A stretch of 64,000 nucleotides of DNA from Pseudoduganella buxea (GTDB lineage Bacteria > Pseudomonadota > Gammaproteobacteria > Burkholderiales > Burkholderiaceae_D). The DNA lies in the NCBI RefSeq assembly GCF_009720835.1, contig NZ_WNKZ01000006.1:1-64000 (forward strand). Reading direction: 5' to 3'. The notes under the pieces were generated by a model, which saw only the letters and a program-made list of their open reading frames with translations, did not search any database and was not told the origin of the DNA. How positions within the stretch are numbered: the first letter of the stretch is position 1; each line of letters begins with the position of its first letter. Below are positions 54,955-62,586 of this stretch, in pieces. The position numbers were made by a program, and so were the translations under genes.

Positions 54955-55350
54955 TTATTGGCCTGTGCCGGCGTGCTCGCGCACGGCGGCCAGCAGGCTG
55001 TCTTTGCTGAAGGGTTTGGTGAGATAGGCCGACGAGCCGACCATGGCGCCGCGGGCGCGGTCGAACAGGCCGTCCCGGGAGGACAGCATCAATACAGGCA
55101 CGGCATGGAACTTCGCGCTCTTCTTGATCAGCGCGCAGGTCTGGTAGCCGTCCAGGCGGGGCATCAGGATGTCGCAGAAGATCAGCGCGGGATGGTGGTC
55201 GTTGATCTTGGCAAGCGCGTCGAAGCCGTCTTCGGCCAGCACCACCTGATAGCCGGCCTGGCTGAGAAAGATTTCGGCGGACCGGCGAATCGTGCTGCTG
55301 TCGTCGATCACCATGATTTTCAAACCTGTCGCTTGCGGCGTTGTCGTCAT
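54955..55350 (-). CDS. pilG: Response regulator of the Pil-Chp system (PilG)
   Basis: 131 aa single receiver. KIMVIDDSSTIRRSAEIFL, LIFCDILMPRLDGYQTC with the phospho-acceptor Asp, and YLTKPFSKDSL match PilG. It promotes pilus extension downstream of PilL. First chemotaxis gene of the operon, 16 bp before pilH, with a 188-bp gap from the rubredoxin gene in which I saw no clear terminator. Confidence 0.93.
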   Translation of the reverse strand: MTTTPQATGLKIMVIDDSSTIRRSAEIFLSQAGYQVVLAEDGFDALAKINDHHPALIFCDILMPRLDGYQTCALIKKSAKFHAVPVLMLSSRDGLFDRARGAMVGSSAYLTKPFSKDSLLAAVREHAGTGQ

Positions 55351-55538
55351 ATCACTTTGTCATCCACCCCATCGTGCCCGGCCGGCACCCCCTGATCGCG
55401 CCCATCCTCGCGCCTTTGCCAGCACGATAGCACAGGGGTGCGCCCCATGGCGGACGGGTTTTCTATACTAGGGAATATGAAGCGTTTTCACGCGCCGCCG
55501 GCATCGCGTCGGAACACGGCGCCGCGCCGGCATCGTCA

Positions 55539-55742
55539 TTACAGCATGACCATTTCGAAATCGTCCTTGCGGGCGCCGCATTCCGGGCAGGTCCAGTTCA
55601 TCGGCACGTCGGCCCAGCGTGTGCCCGGCGCGATGCCCTCCTCCGGCAAGCCGGCCTCTTCGTCGTAGATCCAGCCGCAAATGAGGCACATCCAGCTTTT
55701 GAATTCCTGCGTCGCACCATTATCCAAGGTATTGCTGCTCAC
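55539..55742 (-). CDS. Rubredoxin
   Basis: 67 aa. Two CxxC pairs, CLICGWIYDE and CPECGARKDDF, bind one iron; WADVP and NWTCPECG are typical of small electron-transfer rubredoxins. A 15-residue N-terminal extension (MSSNTLDNG...) precedes the usual KSWMCLICG. It lies upstream of pilG on the same strand and divergent from the ThiD-like gene, an arrangement common in betaproteobacteria. Redox partner is unknown. Confidence 0.95.
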   Translation of the reverse strand: MSSNTLDNGATQEFKSWMCLICGWIYDEEAGLPEEGIAPGTRWADVPMNWTCPECGARKDDFEMVML

Positions 55743-55798
55743 GTTCTGCCATCCTCAATCAAGTAAAATGCCGAATCAGGTATCTTAATCTACTGGCC

Positions 55799-56665
55799 GT
55801 GCAAAACCAAACTTCTCCACTTATTCTGACCTTCGGTGTGGCCGACCCGATCGGCGCGATCGGCGTACATGCCGACCTTGGGGTGTTCGCGGCTCTGGGC
55901 TGCCAAGGCATGGCGGTTACCACGTCCCTCCTGATCGGCGACAGCGCCAAGGTGGAAGAGCAGCAGCACGTGGAGCCGGACTGGGTCTCCGACCAGGCCC
56001 GCATGGTGCTGGAGGATGCGCAGTTCGCCGCCTTCAAGATCGGTGCGCTCGACCATATGGAGCATATCTCGCTGATCGCCGAAGTGGTGTCGGACTACCC
56101 GGATGCGCCGCTCGTGCTCGATCCCTTCGGCTCGCAGCTGCCGGCCCTGGCCGAGGATACCGATCCGGAAGAGCTGCTCACCGTGCTGCGCCAGCTGCTG
56201 GTGCCGCAGGCGACCTTGCTGATGCTGTCGCACGTGGAGCTGGGGCACCTGGCCGAGACGTGGCGCGACCTGGCCAACGGCGAAACCGTCGCCGACGACG
56301 CCCAGCACCTGATCGACCTGGGCTGCCGCTACGTGCTCGTCACGGGCACGCCCGCCGGCACGTCGCGTGCCGAGACGGGCCTGCGCGCCAACACCCTGTA
56401 CGGCGACGGCGGCATCGTGCGCCACGACCGCTGGCAGCACCTGGCCGGGCCGTTCATCGGCTGCGGCGGCACCTTGTCGGCCGCCATCACGGCCCATATC
56501 GCCCGGGGCGTCGACGTGCCCGGCGCCGTCCAGCTGGCGCAGCAATACACCCACGGCACCTTGCAGCATGCGCGCCGCTACGGCATGGGCCGGCTGGTAC
56601 CGAACCGTTTTTATGCGCTGCACCCGCAGGCGGCGCAAGCCAACAAAACAGCCGCACCAACATAG
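55799..56665 (+). CDS. Divergent ThiD-like kinase (ribokinase-fold)
   Basis: 288 aa starting at a GTG (55799); no in-frame ATG is available upstream. The fold follows hydroxymethylpyrimidine kinase ThiD, but the first glycine motif reads [16 protein letters not shown] rather than the usual AGSDSSGGAGIQADL, and the C-terminal motif reads [10 protein letters not shown] where ThiD has GTGCTLSAAI, so the catalytic Cys position is Gly. It probably is a paralogue with changed or lost activity. It precedes hemL by 8 bp. Confidence 0.75.
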   Translation: MQNQTSPLILTFGVADPIGAIGVHADLGVFAALGCQGMAVTTSLLIGDSAKVEEQQHVEPDWVSDQARMVLEDAQFAAFKIGALDHMEHISLIAEVVSDYPDAPLVLDPFGSQLPALAEDTDPEELLTVLRQLLVPQATLLMLSHVELGHLAETWRDLANGETVADDAQHLIDLGCRYVLVTGTPAGTSRAETGLRANTLYGDGGIVRHDRWQHLAGPFIGCGGTLSAAITAHIARGVDVPGAVQLAQQYTHGTLQHARRYGMGRLVPNRFYALHPQAAQANKTAAPT

Positions 56666-56673
56666 GACAAGCA

Positions 56674-57966
56674 ATGACGATTTCAAAGAACGACACGCTG
56701 TTCGAGCGCGCCCAGAAGACCACGCCTGGCGGCGTCAATTCGCCGGTGCGCGCGTTCCGCTCCGTGGGCGGCACGCCCCGCTTCATCACCCGCGCCGAAG
56801 GGCCCTACTTCTGGGATGCCGACGGCAAGCGCTATATCGACTACATCGGTTCCTGGGGCCCGGCCATCGTCGGCCACGCCCATCCCGACGTGGTGCAGGC
56901 AGTGCAGGAAGCGGCCACGCGCGGCCTGTCCTTCGGCGCGCCGACCGAGGCCGAAGTGCTGATGGCCGAGGAAATCTGCCGCCTGGTGCCGTCCATCGAG
57001 CAGGTGCGCCTGGTCTCTTCCGGCACCGAAGCGACCATGAGCGCGCTGCGCCTGGCACGCGGCGCCACGGGCCGCGACAAGATCGTCAAGTTCGAAGGCT
57101 GCTACCACGGCCACGCCGATTCGCTGCTGGTGAAAGCCGGCAGCGGCCTGCTCACCTTCGGCAACCCGACGTCGGCCGGCGTGCCGGAAGACTTCGTCAA
57201 GCACACCCTGGTGCTGGACTATAACGACGTAGCCCAGATCGAGGAGGCCTTCGCCAACTTCGGCAGCGAGATCGCCTGCGTGATCGTCGAACCCGTGGCC
57301 GGCAACATGAACCTGATCAAGGCATCGCCCGAGTTCCTCGCGGCCCTGCGCGCCCTGTGCACGCAGCACGGCGCCCTCTTGATCTTCGATGAAGTGATGT
57401 GCGGTTTCCGCGTGCGCCTGGGCGGCGCCCAGGAACTTTACGGCATCGAGCCGGACCTGACGGCGCTGGGCAAGGTGATCGGCGGCGGCCTGCCGGTGGC
57501 GGCCTTCGGCGGCAGCGCGGCGCTGATGAACCATATGGCGCCCCTGGGCGCGGTCTACCAGGCCGGCACGCTGTCGGGTAACCCGATCGCCGTGGCGGCC
57601 GGCATGACGACCCTGAAGCTGATCCAGCAGCCCGGCTTCTACGACAAGTTGACCGCCAGCGCGAAACGCCTGGCCGAAGGCCTGACCGATGCCGCCTTCC
57701 AGGAAGGCGTGACGTTCTGCGCGGACTACGAAGGCGGCATGTTCGGCCTGTACTTCAGCGAGCAGCCGCCGTCGAACTACGCCCAGATGATGGCCGGCGA
57801 CCGGGCCCGCTTCAACACCTTCTTCCACGCGATGCTGGACGAAGGCGTGTACTTCGCGCCCGCCGCCTTCGAGGCCGGCTTCGTCTCGGCCGCGCACGAC
57901 GACGCCATCATCGACGCCACCATCGACGCGGCCCGCAAGGTGTTCCGCGCCATGAAGGCGGCATGA
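56674..57966 (+). CDS. hemL: Glutamate-1-semialdehyde 2,1-aminomutase
   Basis: 430 aa PLP enzyme of the C5 haem pathway. It has [66 protein letters not shown] and [12 protein letters not shown], the last carrying the PLP Lys. It turns glutamate semialdehyde into 5-aminolevulinate. Full length, AGGA ahead of the ATG. Confidence 0.97.
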   Translation: MTISKNDTLFERAQKTTPGGVNSPVRAFRSVGGTPRFITRAEGPYFWDADGKRYIDYIGSWGPAIVGHAHPDVVQAVQEAATRGLSFGAPTEAEVLMAEEICRLVPSIEQVRLVSSGTEATMSALRLARGATGRDKIVKFEGCYHGHADSLLVKAGSGLLTFGNPTSAGVPEDFVKHTLVLDYNDVAQIEEAFANFGSEIACVIVEPVAGNMNLIKASPEFLAALRALCTQHGALLIFDEVMCGFRVRLGGAQELYGIEPDLTALGKVIGGGLPVAAFGGSAALMNHMAPLGAVYQAGTLSGNPIAVAAGMTTLKLIQQPGFYDKLTASAKRLAEGLTDAAFQEGVTFCADYEGGMFGLYFSEQPPSNYAQMMAGDRARFNTFFHAMLDEGVYFAPAAFEAGFVSAAHDDAIIDATIDAARKVFRAMKAA

Positions 57967-58032
57967 CGGCCACATAAGGTCCGGCGCCTCGCGCCACGGC
58001 GCGGGGCACGAAGGCGACGCCGTGCAATGACG

Positions 58033-58056
58033 ATTGCATGCAGAGTGCATGACAAT
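58033..58056. promoter_or_regulatory. Interrupted TGCATG palindrome, candidate operator
   Basis: ATTGCATGCA and TGCATGACAAT, separated by GAG, form a near-perfect inverted repeat with one unpaired base. It lies 69-92 bp before the COX1-like gene and upstream of a possible -10 (TACAAT, 58086-58091). TGCAT-type dyads are used by Rrf2-family regulators such as NsrR; the match is loose and only suggestive. Confidence 0.35.
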
Positions 58057-58124
58057 ATCGCGACATTTCGCGCCCCTGCCTTCCTTACAATCGCCAGCTT
58101 CCAACTACTGCACGGGAGCCCGGC

Positions 58125-58532
58125 ATGCATACCACCCATCGAACATCACCGCCGCCGGCGGCCGGCATCATCTGGATCAAGCTGGCGGTGCTGTACCTGC
58201 TGGTGGGGGTGGGCATGGGCCTCGTGATGGGCGCCAGCCAGGACTTCACCTTGCGCCCCGTGCACGTGCACGTCAACCTGCTGGGCTGGACCACCCTGGC
58301 GCTGGCCGGCATCATCTACACGGTGTTTCCGCAGGCGGGCCACAGCACGCTGGCGCGCATCCACTTCTGGACGCTGAACCTGGCCCTGCCTGTGATGATG
58401 GGCGCGTTGGCGTATCTGTTGCTGACGGGCGACAAGGGCGCCATCCCCTACCTGGGCGCGGCCGAAATCATGGCCGCCGCGTCGATTGTCGCCTTTGCCG
58501 CCAACCTGTTCCTCAACCTGCGCGCGCAATGA
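58125..58532 (+). CDS. Small COX1-like membrane protein
   Basis: 135 aa with four transmembrane segments (about 14-36, 48-68, 77-98, 107-128). RPVHVHVNLLGWTTLALAG resembles the haem-ligand helix of cytochrome oxidase subunit I, with two or three His in the right pattern, yet the rest of the subunit is missing. Short stand-alone relatives occur widely in proteobacteria, sometimes near nitric-oxide response genes. Function unknown. CACGGGAG before the ATG is a plausible ribosome binding site. Confidence 0.7.
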   Translation: MHTTHRTSPPPAAGIIWIKLAVLYLLVGVGMGLVMGASQDFTLRPVHVHVNLLGWTTLALAGIIYTVFPQAGHSTLARIHFWTLNLALPVMMGALAYLLLTGDKGAIPYLGAAEIMAAASIVAFAANLFLNLRAQ

Positions 58533-58556
58533 CACCGGATTGGGGCTGTTGCTTTT

Positions 58557-58579
58557 AAACAGGGGACTGTCCCCGGTTT
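58557..58579. repeat. Single GGGGACTGTCCCC palindromic unit
   Basis: An exact copy of the 23-bp right arm of the element at 25430-25452, preceded by TTGCTTTT. It lies in the 45-bp gap between the COX1-like gene and convergent corA, and its last two bases are in the corA stop codon (58578-58580). Confidence 0.85.
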
Positions 58580-59543
58580 ATTTGAGCCAGCCGCGGTGGC
58601 GGAAGTACAGGAACGGGGCGATGGCGCTGGTGATCATCAGCCCCAGCGACCAGGGGTAACCGTAGGTCCATTCCAGTTCCGGCAGGATCTTGAAGTTCAT
58701 GCCGTAGACGCTGGCGATCAGGGTCGGCGGCAGGAAGGCCACGCTGGCCACGGAGAAGATCTTGATGATCTTGTTCTGGTTGATGTTGATGAAACCGACG
58801 GTGGCGTCCATCAGGAAGTTGATCTTGTCGAACAGGAAGGAAGTGTGGCCGTCCAGCGATTCGATATCGCGCAGGATCTGGCGCGCTTCCTCGAATTGCT
58901 CGGAATTGAGCAGGCGGCCCCGCATCAGGAAGCTGACGGCGCGGCGCGTGTCCATCATGTTACGGCGGATGCGGCCGTTCAAGTCTTCCTCGTGGGCGAT
59001 GGCCGACAGCGCATCGGCCGCGTCCTTGTCGGTGAATTCTTCCTGCAGCACGCGGCCCGACACTTCTTCCAGGTTCTGGTAGATGCCTTCCAGGGCGTCG
59101 GCGGAATATTCGGCGTCGGTGGCGTACAGGTCCAGCAGCACGTCCATGTAGTCGGCGATCGAGCCGGGGCGCGAGCGGGCGCGCATGCGTACCAGGCGGA
59201 ACACGGGCAGGTCGTCCGTGTGGACGGAGAACAGCATCTTGCGGGCCAGGATGAAGGCCACGGTGACGACGCGCGACGGGCCGTCGTCTTCTTCCAGCAG
59301 GAAGTCGGTGCGCAGATGCAGGTCGCCGTTTTCCGCTTCGTAGTAACGGGCCGACGCTTCGATGTCCTTGACTTCGTCTTCGCCGGGCAGGATCACGCCG
59401 TAGATGGCCTTGACCCAGGCCCGTTCGTCGTCGTTCGGGTCGGTTAGGTCGACCCAGACCGGTGCCACTTGTTCAAGGTCTTCGCGCGTCTCGATGGGCA
59501 CCTGGTTGAGCCGGCCATTTTGTAAAACGAATACATTGATCAT
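58578..59543 (-). CDS. corA: Magnesium transporter CorA
   Basis: 321 aa from the ATG at 59543 (GAGAG ahead). The cytoplasmic funnel domain (about 1-255) is followed by two transmembrane helices with the pore signature YGMNF (about residue 283). The helix before the pore (INQNKIIKIFSVASVAFLPPTLIASV) is typical of Mg2+/Co2+ CorA. One of three ion-transport-linked genes here with the ZntB-like gene and corC. Confidence 0.95.
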   Translation of the reverse strand: MINVFVLQNGRLNQVPIETREDLEQVAPVWVDLTDPNDDERAWVKAIYGVILPGEDEVKDIEASARYYEAENGDLHLRTDFLLEEDDGPSRVVTVAFILARKMLFSVHTDDLPVFRLVRMRARSRPGSIADYMDVLLDLYATDAEYSADALEGIYQNLEEVSGRVLQEEFTDKDAADALSAIAHEEDLNGRIRRNMMDTRRAVSFLMRGRLLNSEQFEEARQILRDIESLDGHTSFLFDKINFLMDATVGFININQNKIIKIFSVASVAFLPPTLIASVYGMNFKILPELEWTYGYPWSLGLMITSAIAPFLYFRHRGWLK

Positions 59544-59671
59544 AGGCACTCTCAGCCGGGTGGATCAGGCGCGCGGGGCGCAAAATTCAAAACAGCGCAA
59601 GTGTACCCGCAAAGGCCGGGCCCAGACCATACCGCCTGGCACCTTTTTGTACCCCGGGGCTTAGAAAAGGC

Positions 59672-60046
59672 TTAGGGCATGGCCCGTTCCAGCATCTTCT
59701 CGCGCAAGCCCTGCTGCGGCTCGGCCGGGGCCGGCGGCGCCTTCGGCGCTTCGATGCCGTGCGAATCGTGGATGGCGATGACCTTGCCCCGGTGGCCGCA
59801 CTCCGTATTGGAGATGACGGTCCGTCCGTCGATGGTGCATTTGCGCAGCGGCGCGGTGGAGGATTCAGGCCCGGATGCCTGTGCGGCAATGGCCGGCGCG
59901 CCCGGGCCCGCCACCTTGCGCCAGCCTTCGGCGAACAGGTTGCGCTCATGGCGCATCGAGAACAGCGCGGCCATGGCCAGCGCCGCCAGGGCCGCCATCG
60001 CGAGGGCGACCGCCACCAGGCTCAAGCCCGCTTGCCGGCGCCTCAT
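59672..60046 (-). CDS. Small membrane-anchored protein, DUF4124-like Cys motif
   Basis: 124 aa. A single N-terminal membrane segment (about 6-29, Ala/Leu-rich) follows MRRRQ, and the short outer part has RKCTIDGRTVISNTECG, which resembles the KC..dGk.vYs..pC of DUF4124 proteins. The Pro/Ala-rich tail is probably disordered. It overlaps the mtgA stop by 4 bp, so it is co-translated with the transglycosylase; a periplasmic role near the cell wall is possible. No known function. Confidence 0.65.
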   Translation of the reverse strand: MRRRQAGLSLVAVALAMAALAALAMAALFSMRHERNLFAEGWRKVAGPGAPAIAAQASGPESSTAPLRKCTIDGRTVISNTECGHRGKVIAIHDSHGIEAPKAPPAPAEPQQGLREKMLERAMP

Positions 60047-60756
60047 GGCAGCTCCGCCGACCCCATCCTGCGCAGGATGGTGGCCGTGCGCCGGTTCAGG
60101 TAATTGGTATTGCGGTGGGCGTCATAGTAGCGGGGGTTGGGCAGCATCACGGCCAGCTTGGCCGCCTGCGAGGCGCCCAGCTTGGCCGCAGGAATGCGGT
60201 AGTAATAGCGCGCCGCCGCCTCGGCGCCGTAGATGCCGCGGCCGAATTCCACCACGTTCAGGTAGATTTCAAAGATGCGCTGCTTGTCCATCAGCGCTTC
60301 CAGCATGTACGTGATGACCAGTTCCTGGCCCTTGCGCAGGTAGCTGCGCGAGCCGGACAGGAACAGGTTCTTGGCCAGCTGCTGGGTGATGGTGGAGCCG
60401 CCATGGGTCACCTTGCCCCGCTTGTCGTTGCGCTCGAAGGCCTTTTCCAGCGCGTCCCAGTCGACGCCGTCGTGGTCGGAGAAATTGGCGTCCTCCGAAG
60501 CGATGATGGCCCGCTTCAGGTTCTTCGAGATGCGCTCGTACGGCACCCACTGCTGCTTGACGGTCGCGTTCGGATCCTTCTCGCGCATTGCGGCTTGCTG
60601 CTGGCGCATGAAAGCCGTCATCGTCGGGTTATGGTCGACCCACCACCAGATCTGGACGAAAAAATAGGCCTGCACGGCCAGGACGATGACGATGGGGACG
60701 ATGAACACCCACTTGACCCAGGCCCAGCGGCCCGGGGACTTGCGCACGTTTGTCAT
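60043..60756 (-). CDS. mtgA: Monofunctional peptidoglycan glycosyltransferase
   Basis: 237 aa GT51. One transmembrane anchor (about 16-36) precedes the catalytic domain: [17 protein letters not shown] with the catalytic Glu, [29 protein letters not shown] and [15 protein letters not shown]. It polymerises lipid II glycan strands. Overlaps aroE by 4 bp. Confidence 0.96.
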   Translation of the reverse strand: MTNVRKSPGRWAWVKWVFIVPIVIVLAVQAYFFVQIWWWVDHNPTMTAFMRQQQAAMREKDPNATVKQQWVPYERISKNLKRAIIASEDANFSDHDGVDWDALEKAFERNDKRGKVTHGGSTITQQLAKNLFLSGSRSYLRKGQELVITYMLEALMDKQRIFEIYLNVVEFGRGIYGAEAAARYYYRIPAAKLGASQAAKLAVMLPNPRYYDAHRNTNYLNRRTATILRRMGSAELP

Positions 60757-61571
60757 AGTGTTTGACGCATGGTTTCCAATATCGCCGCCGTCTGCGGGCG
60801 CACGCCGCGCCAGCCGAGGAAGGCTTCGGCGGCCTGCTCGACCAGCATGCCCAGGCCGTCCCGCGGCACGGCGCCATGGCTTGCCGCGAAGGTCAGGAAA
60901 ACGGTCGGTTCCTTGCCGTACATCATATCCAAAGCAAGAGTGCCTGGGTGAAATACCGATGGGGCGATGGGCGGCAGCTCGGCCTGCAGGCTGGCCGATG
61001 TTGCGTTAACGACGATATCGAAGCTGCCGGCGATGTCACCGAAGCCGCAGGCGGACAGCACGCCCTCGCCGCCCAGCGCGGCGAACTGCCGCACCAGCGC
61101 GTCGGCGGTGGCCACCGTGCGGTTGGCGATGACCAGTTCACGCGGGCGCTGTTCCAGCAGCGGCAGCACGGCGCCGCGCGCGGCCCCGCCGGCGCCCAGC
61201 AGCAGCACGCGCCTGCCTGCAATGGCCGCGCCCGCATTGACGAGGATGTCGGCCACCAGGCCGGCACCGTCCGTGTTGTCGCCCGTGATGCCGTGCTCGT
61301 CGAACAGCAAGGTGTTGACGGCGCCGGCGGCCTGGGCCCGGATCGTCAGCGCGCCGGCCAGCTTGTGCGCTTCCAGCTTGAACGGCACCGTCACATTGGC
61401 GCCCTTGCCGCCCTCGGCGATAAAGGCCTGCACGGCCGCGGCAAAGCCGTCGACGGGCGCCAGACGCTTGGTGTATTCCAGCTGCTGGCCCGTCTGGACG
61501 GCGAAGGCGGCGTGGATGTCGGGCGATTTGCTGTGGGCGATCGGGTTGCCGAAAACGCAATAGCGGTCCAT
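60753..61571 (-). CDS. aroE: Shikimate dehydrogenase
   Basis: 272 aa. [13 protein letters not shown] binds shikimate, GANVTVPFK has the catalytic Lys, DNTDG the catalytic Asp, and [11 protein letters not shown] and ANRT bind NADP. Fourth step of the shikimate pathway. It lies 19 bp after the TonB-family gene and is coupled to mtgA. Confidence 0.96.
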   Translation of the reverse strand: MDRYCVFGNPIAHSKSPDIHAAFAVQTGQQLEYTKRLAPVDGFAAAVQAFIAEGGKGANVTVPFKLEAHKLAGALTIRAQAAGAVNTLLFDEHGITGDNTDGAGLVADILVNAGAAIAGRRVLLLGAGGAARGAVLPLLEQRPRELVIANRTVATADALVRQFAALGGEGVLSACGFGDIAGSFDIVVNATSASLQAELPPIAPSVFHPGTLALDMMYGKEPTVFLTFAASHGAVPRDGLGMLVEQAAEAFLGWRGVRPQTAAILETMRQTL

Positions 61572-61590
61572 ATTGTCCTGTCGATTCCTG

Positions 61591-62472
61591 TCAGTTTGAA
61601 CTGTTCAGGTTGGTTTCCAGTTTTTCCTCGCGGGTGAACTTGAAGCGGGTGATGATCACCCACAGGTCGTCCTTGTCGGAGGACAGCATATTTGGCGGGA
61701 ACTTGCCGAACGGCGAGGCGCGGCGCACGATATTGATCGCCGCCTCGTCCAGCGCCGGGTTGCCGGAACTGGTCTGCACCTTGATGCCGCCTTCCTTCAT
61801 ATACAAGGTGCCGTCCTGGAAGATGGGAATCTGCAGCACCAGCTCGCCATACAGCTTGCGGCCGTTCTTCTGCGGGAAGTTCAGTGTGCCCACCTCTTCC
61901 ACCTTGCGCTGGAAGGTCTTGTAGTACATCGCGTAGCCCACCTGCTGCGTGCTGGGTGTGATGTAGGTGCGGCGGGGGCGCTTGTTCTCGTCCTCGATGC
62001 GCTGCGTGATCTCGGCCGCCATGCGCGCGATGGCCCGGCTGCTTTCCACCAGGTCGGCGCCGCTCGGCACGGGGTCCGGCTTCTTTTCCTCCGCCACGGG
62101 CGCGGCCCGGTACGGCGTCTTCTTCACCTGCGTCATCAGGGCATCCTGCTTGGCCTGCAGTTCGTCGATGCGCTTCTGCGCCGCCTTGATGCTGTCGCCG
62201 TCCTCCATCCGCCGCATGTCCGGCAGGGGCGACTTCGAGCGGCCCTTGTCGGCATTGCCGCCGCCTTCCAGGTTGGCCTGGGCCAGCGCATCGGCCTTCA
62301 GCGGCCGGTTGGCGTGCTTGGCGTTGACGAGGATGACTTCCAGCGTGGGATCGGTGGGCGCGATCTTGAACTCCTTCGGCGCCGCGAAACGCACCGCCAG
62401 CATTGCCGCATGCGCCATCACGGAGACGGCCAGGGCAATCATCAGGAACCGGTTTTCTTGAAGAGACTTCAC
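61591..62472 (-). CDS. TonB-family energy transducer
   Basis: 293 aa. An N-terminal membrane anchor (about 11-29) is followed by a charged linker with a coiled coil (about 85-160) and a C-terminal TonB-like domain ([51 protein letters not shown]). The proline-rich spacer of classic TonB is short. No exbB/exbD is adjacent, so a role in TonB-receptor powering is inferred from the domain only. Confidence 0.85.
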   Translation of the reverse strand: MKSLQENRFLMIALAVSVMAHAAMLAVRFAAPKEFKIAPTDPTLEVILVNAKHANRPLKADALAQANLEGGGNADKGRSKSPLPDMRRMEDGDSIKAAQKRIDELQAKQDALMTQVKKTPYRAAPVAEEKKPDPVPSGADLVESSRAIARMAAEITQRIEDENKRPRRTYITPSTQQVGYAMYYKTFQRKVEEVGTLNFPQKNGRKLYGELVLQIPIFQDGTLYMKEGGIKVQTSSGNPALDEAAINIVRRASPFGKFPPNMLSSDKDDLWVIITRFKFTREEKLETNLNSSN

Positions 62473-62518
62473 AGGCAGGCAGCAAAAGGCAAGGCGGAAT
62501 GCGTCATTCTACGCGCGT

Positions 62519-62586
62519 AAAACCGGGGACAGCCCCCTGTTTCGAGGAAATAATTGCTCGAAAAATGGGGTCTGTCCCCATTTTTC
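62519..62586. repeat. Composite repeat joining two palindrome types
   Basis: A GGGGAC-type unit (62519-62541) differing by one base from the arm at 25388-25410 is followed, after 18 bp, by a GGGGTC-type unit (62560-62586) identical to the inner 27 bp at 38190-38216. The last two bases fall within the RNase gene stop codon (62585-62587). It occupies part of the 112-bp gap before the TonB-family gene. Confidence 0.88.
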
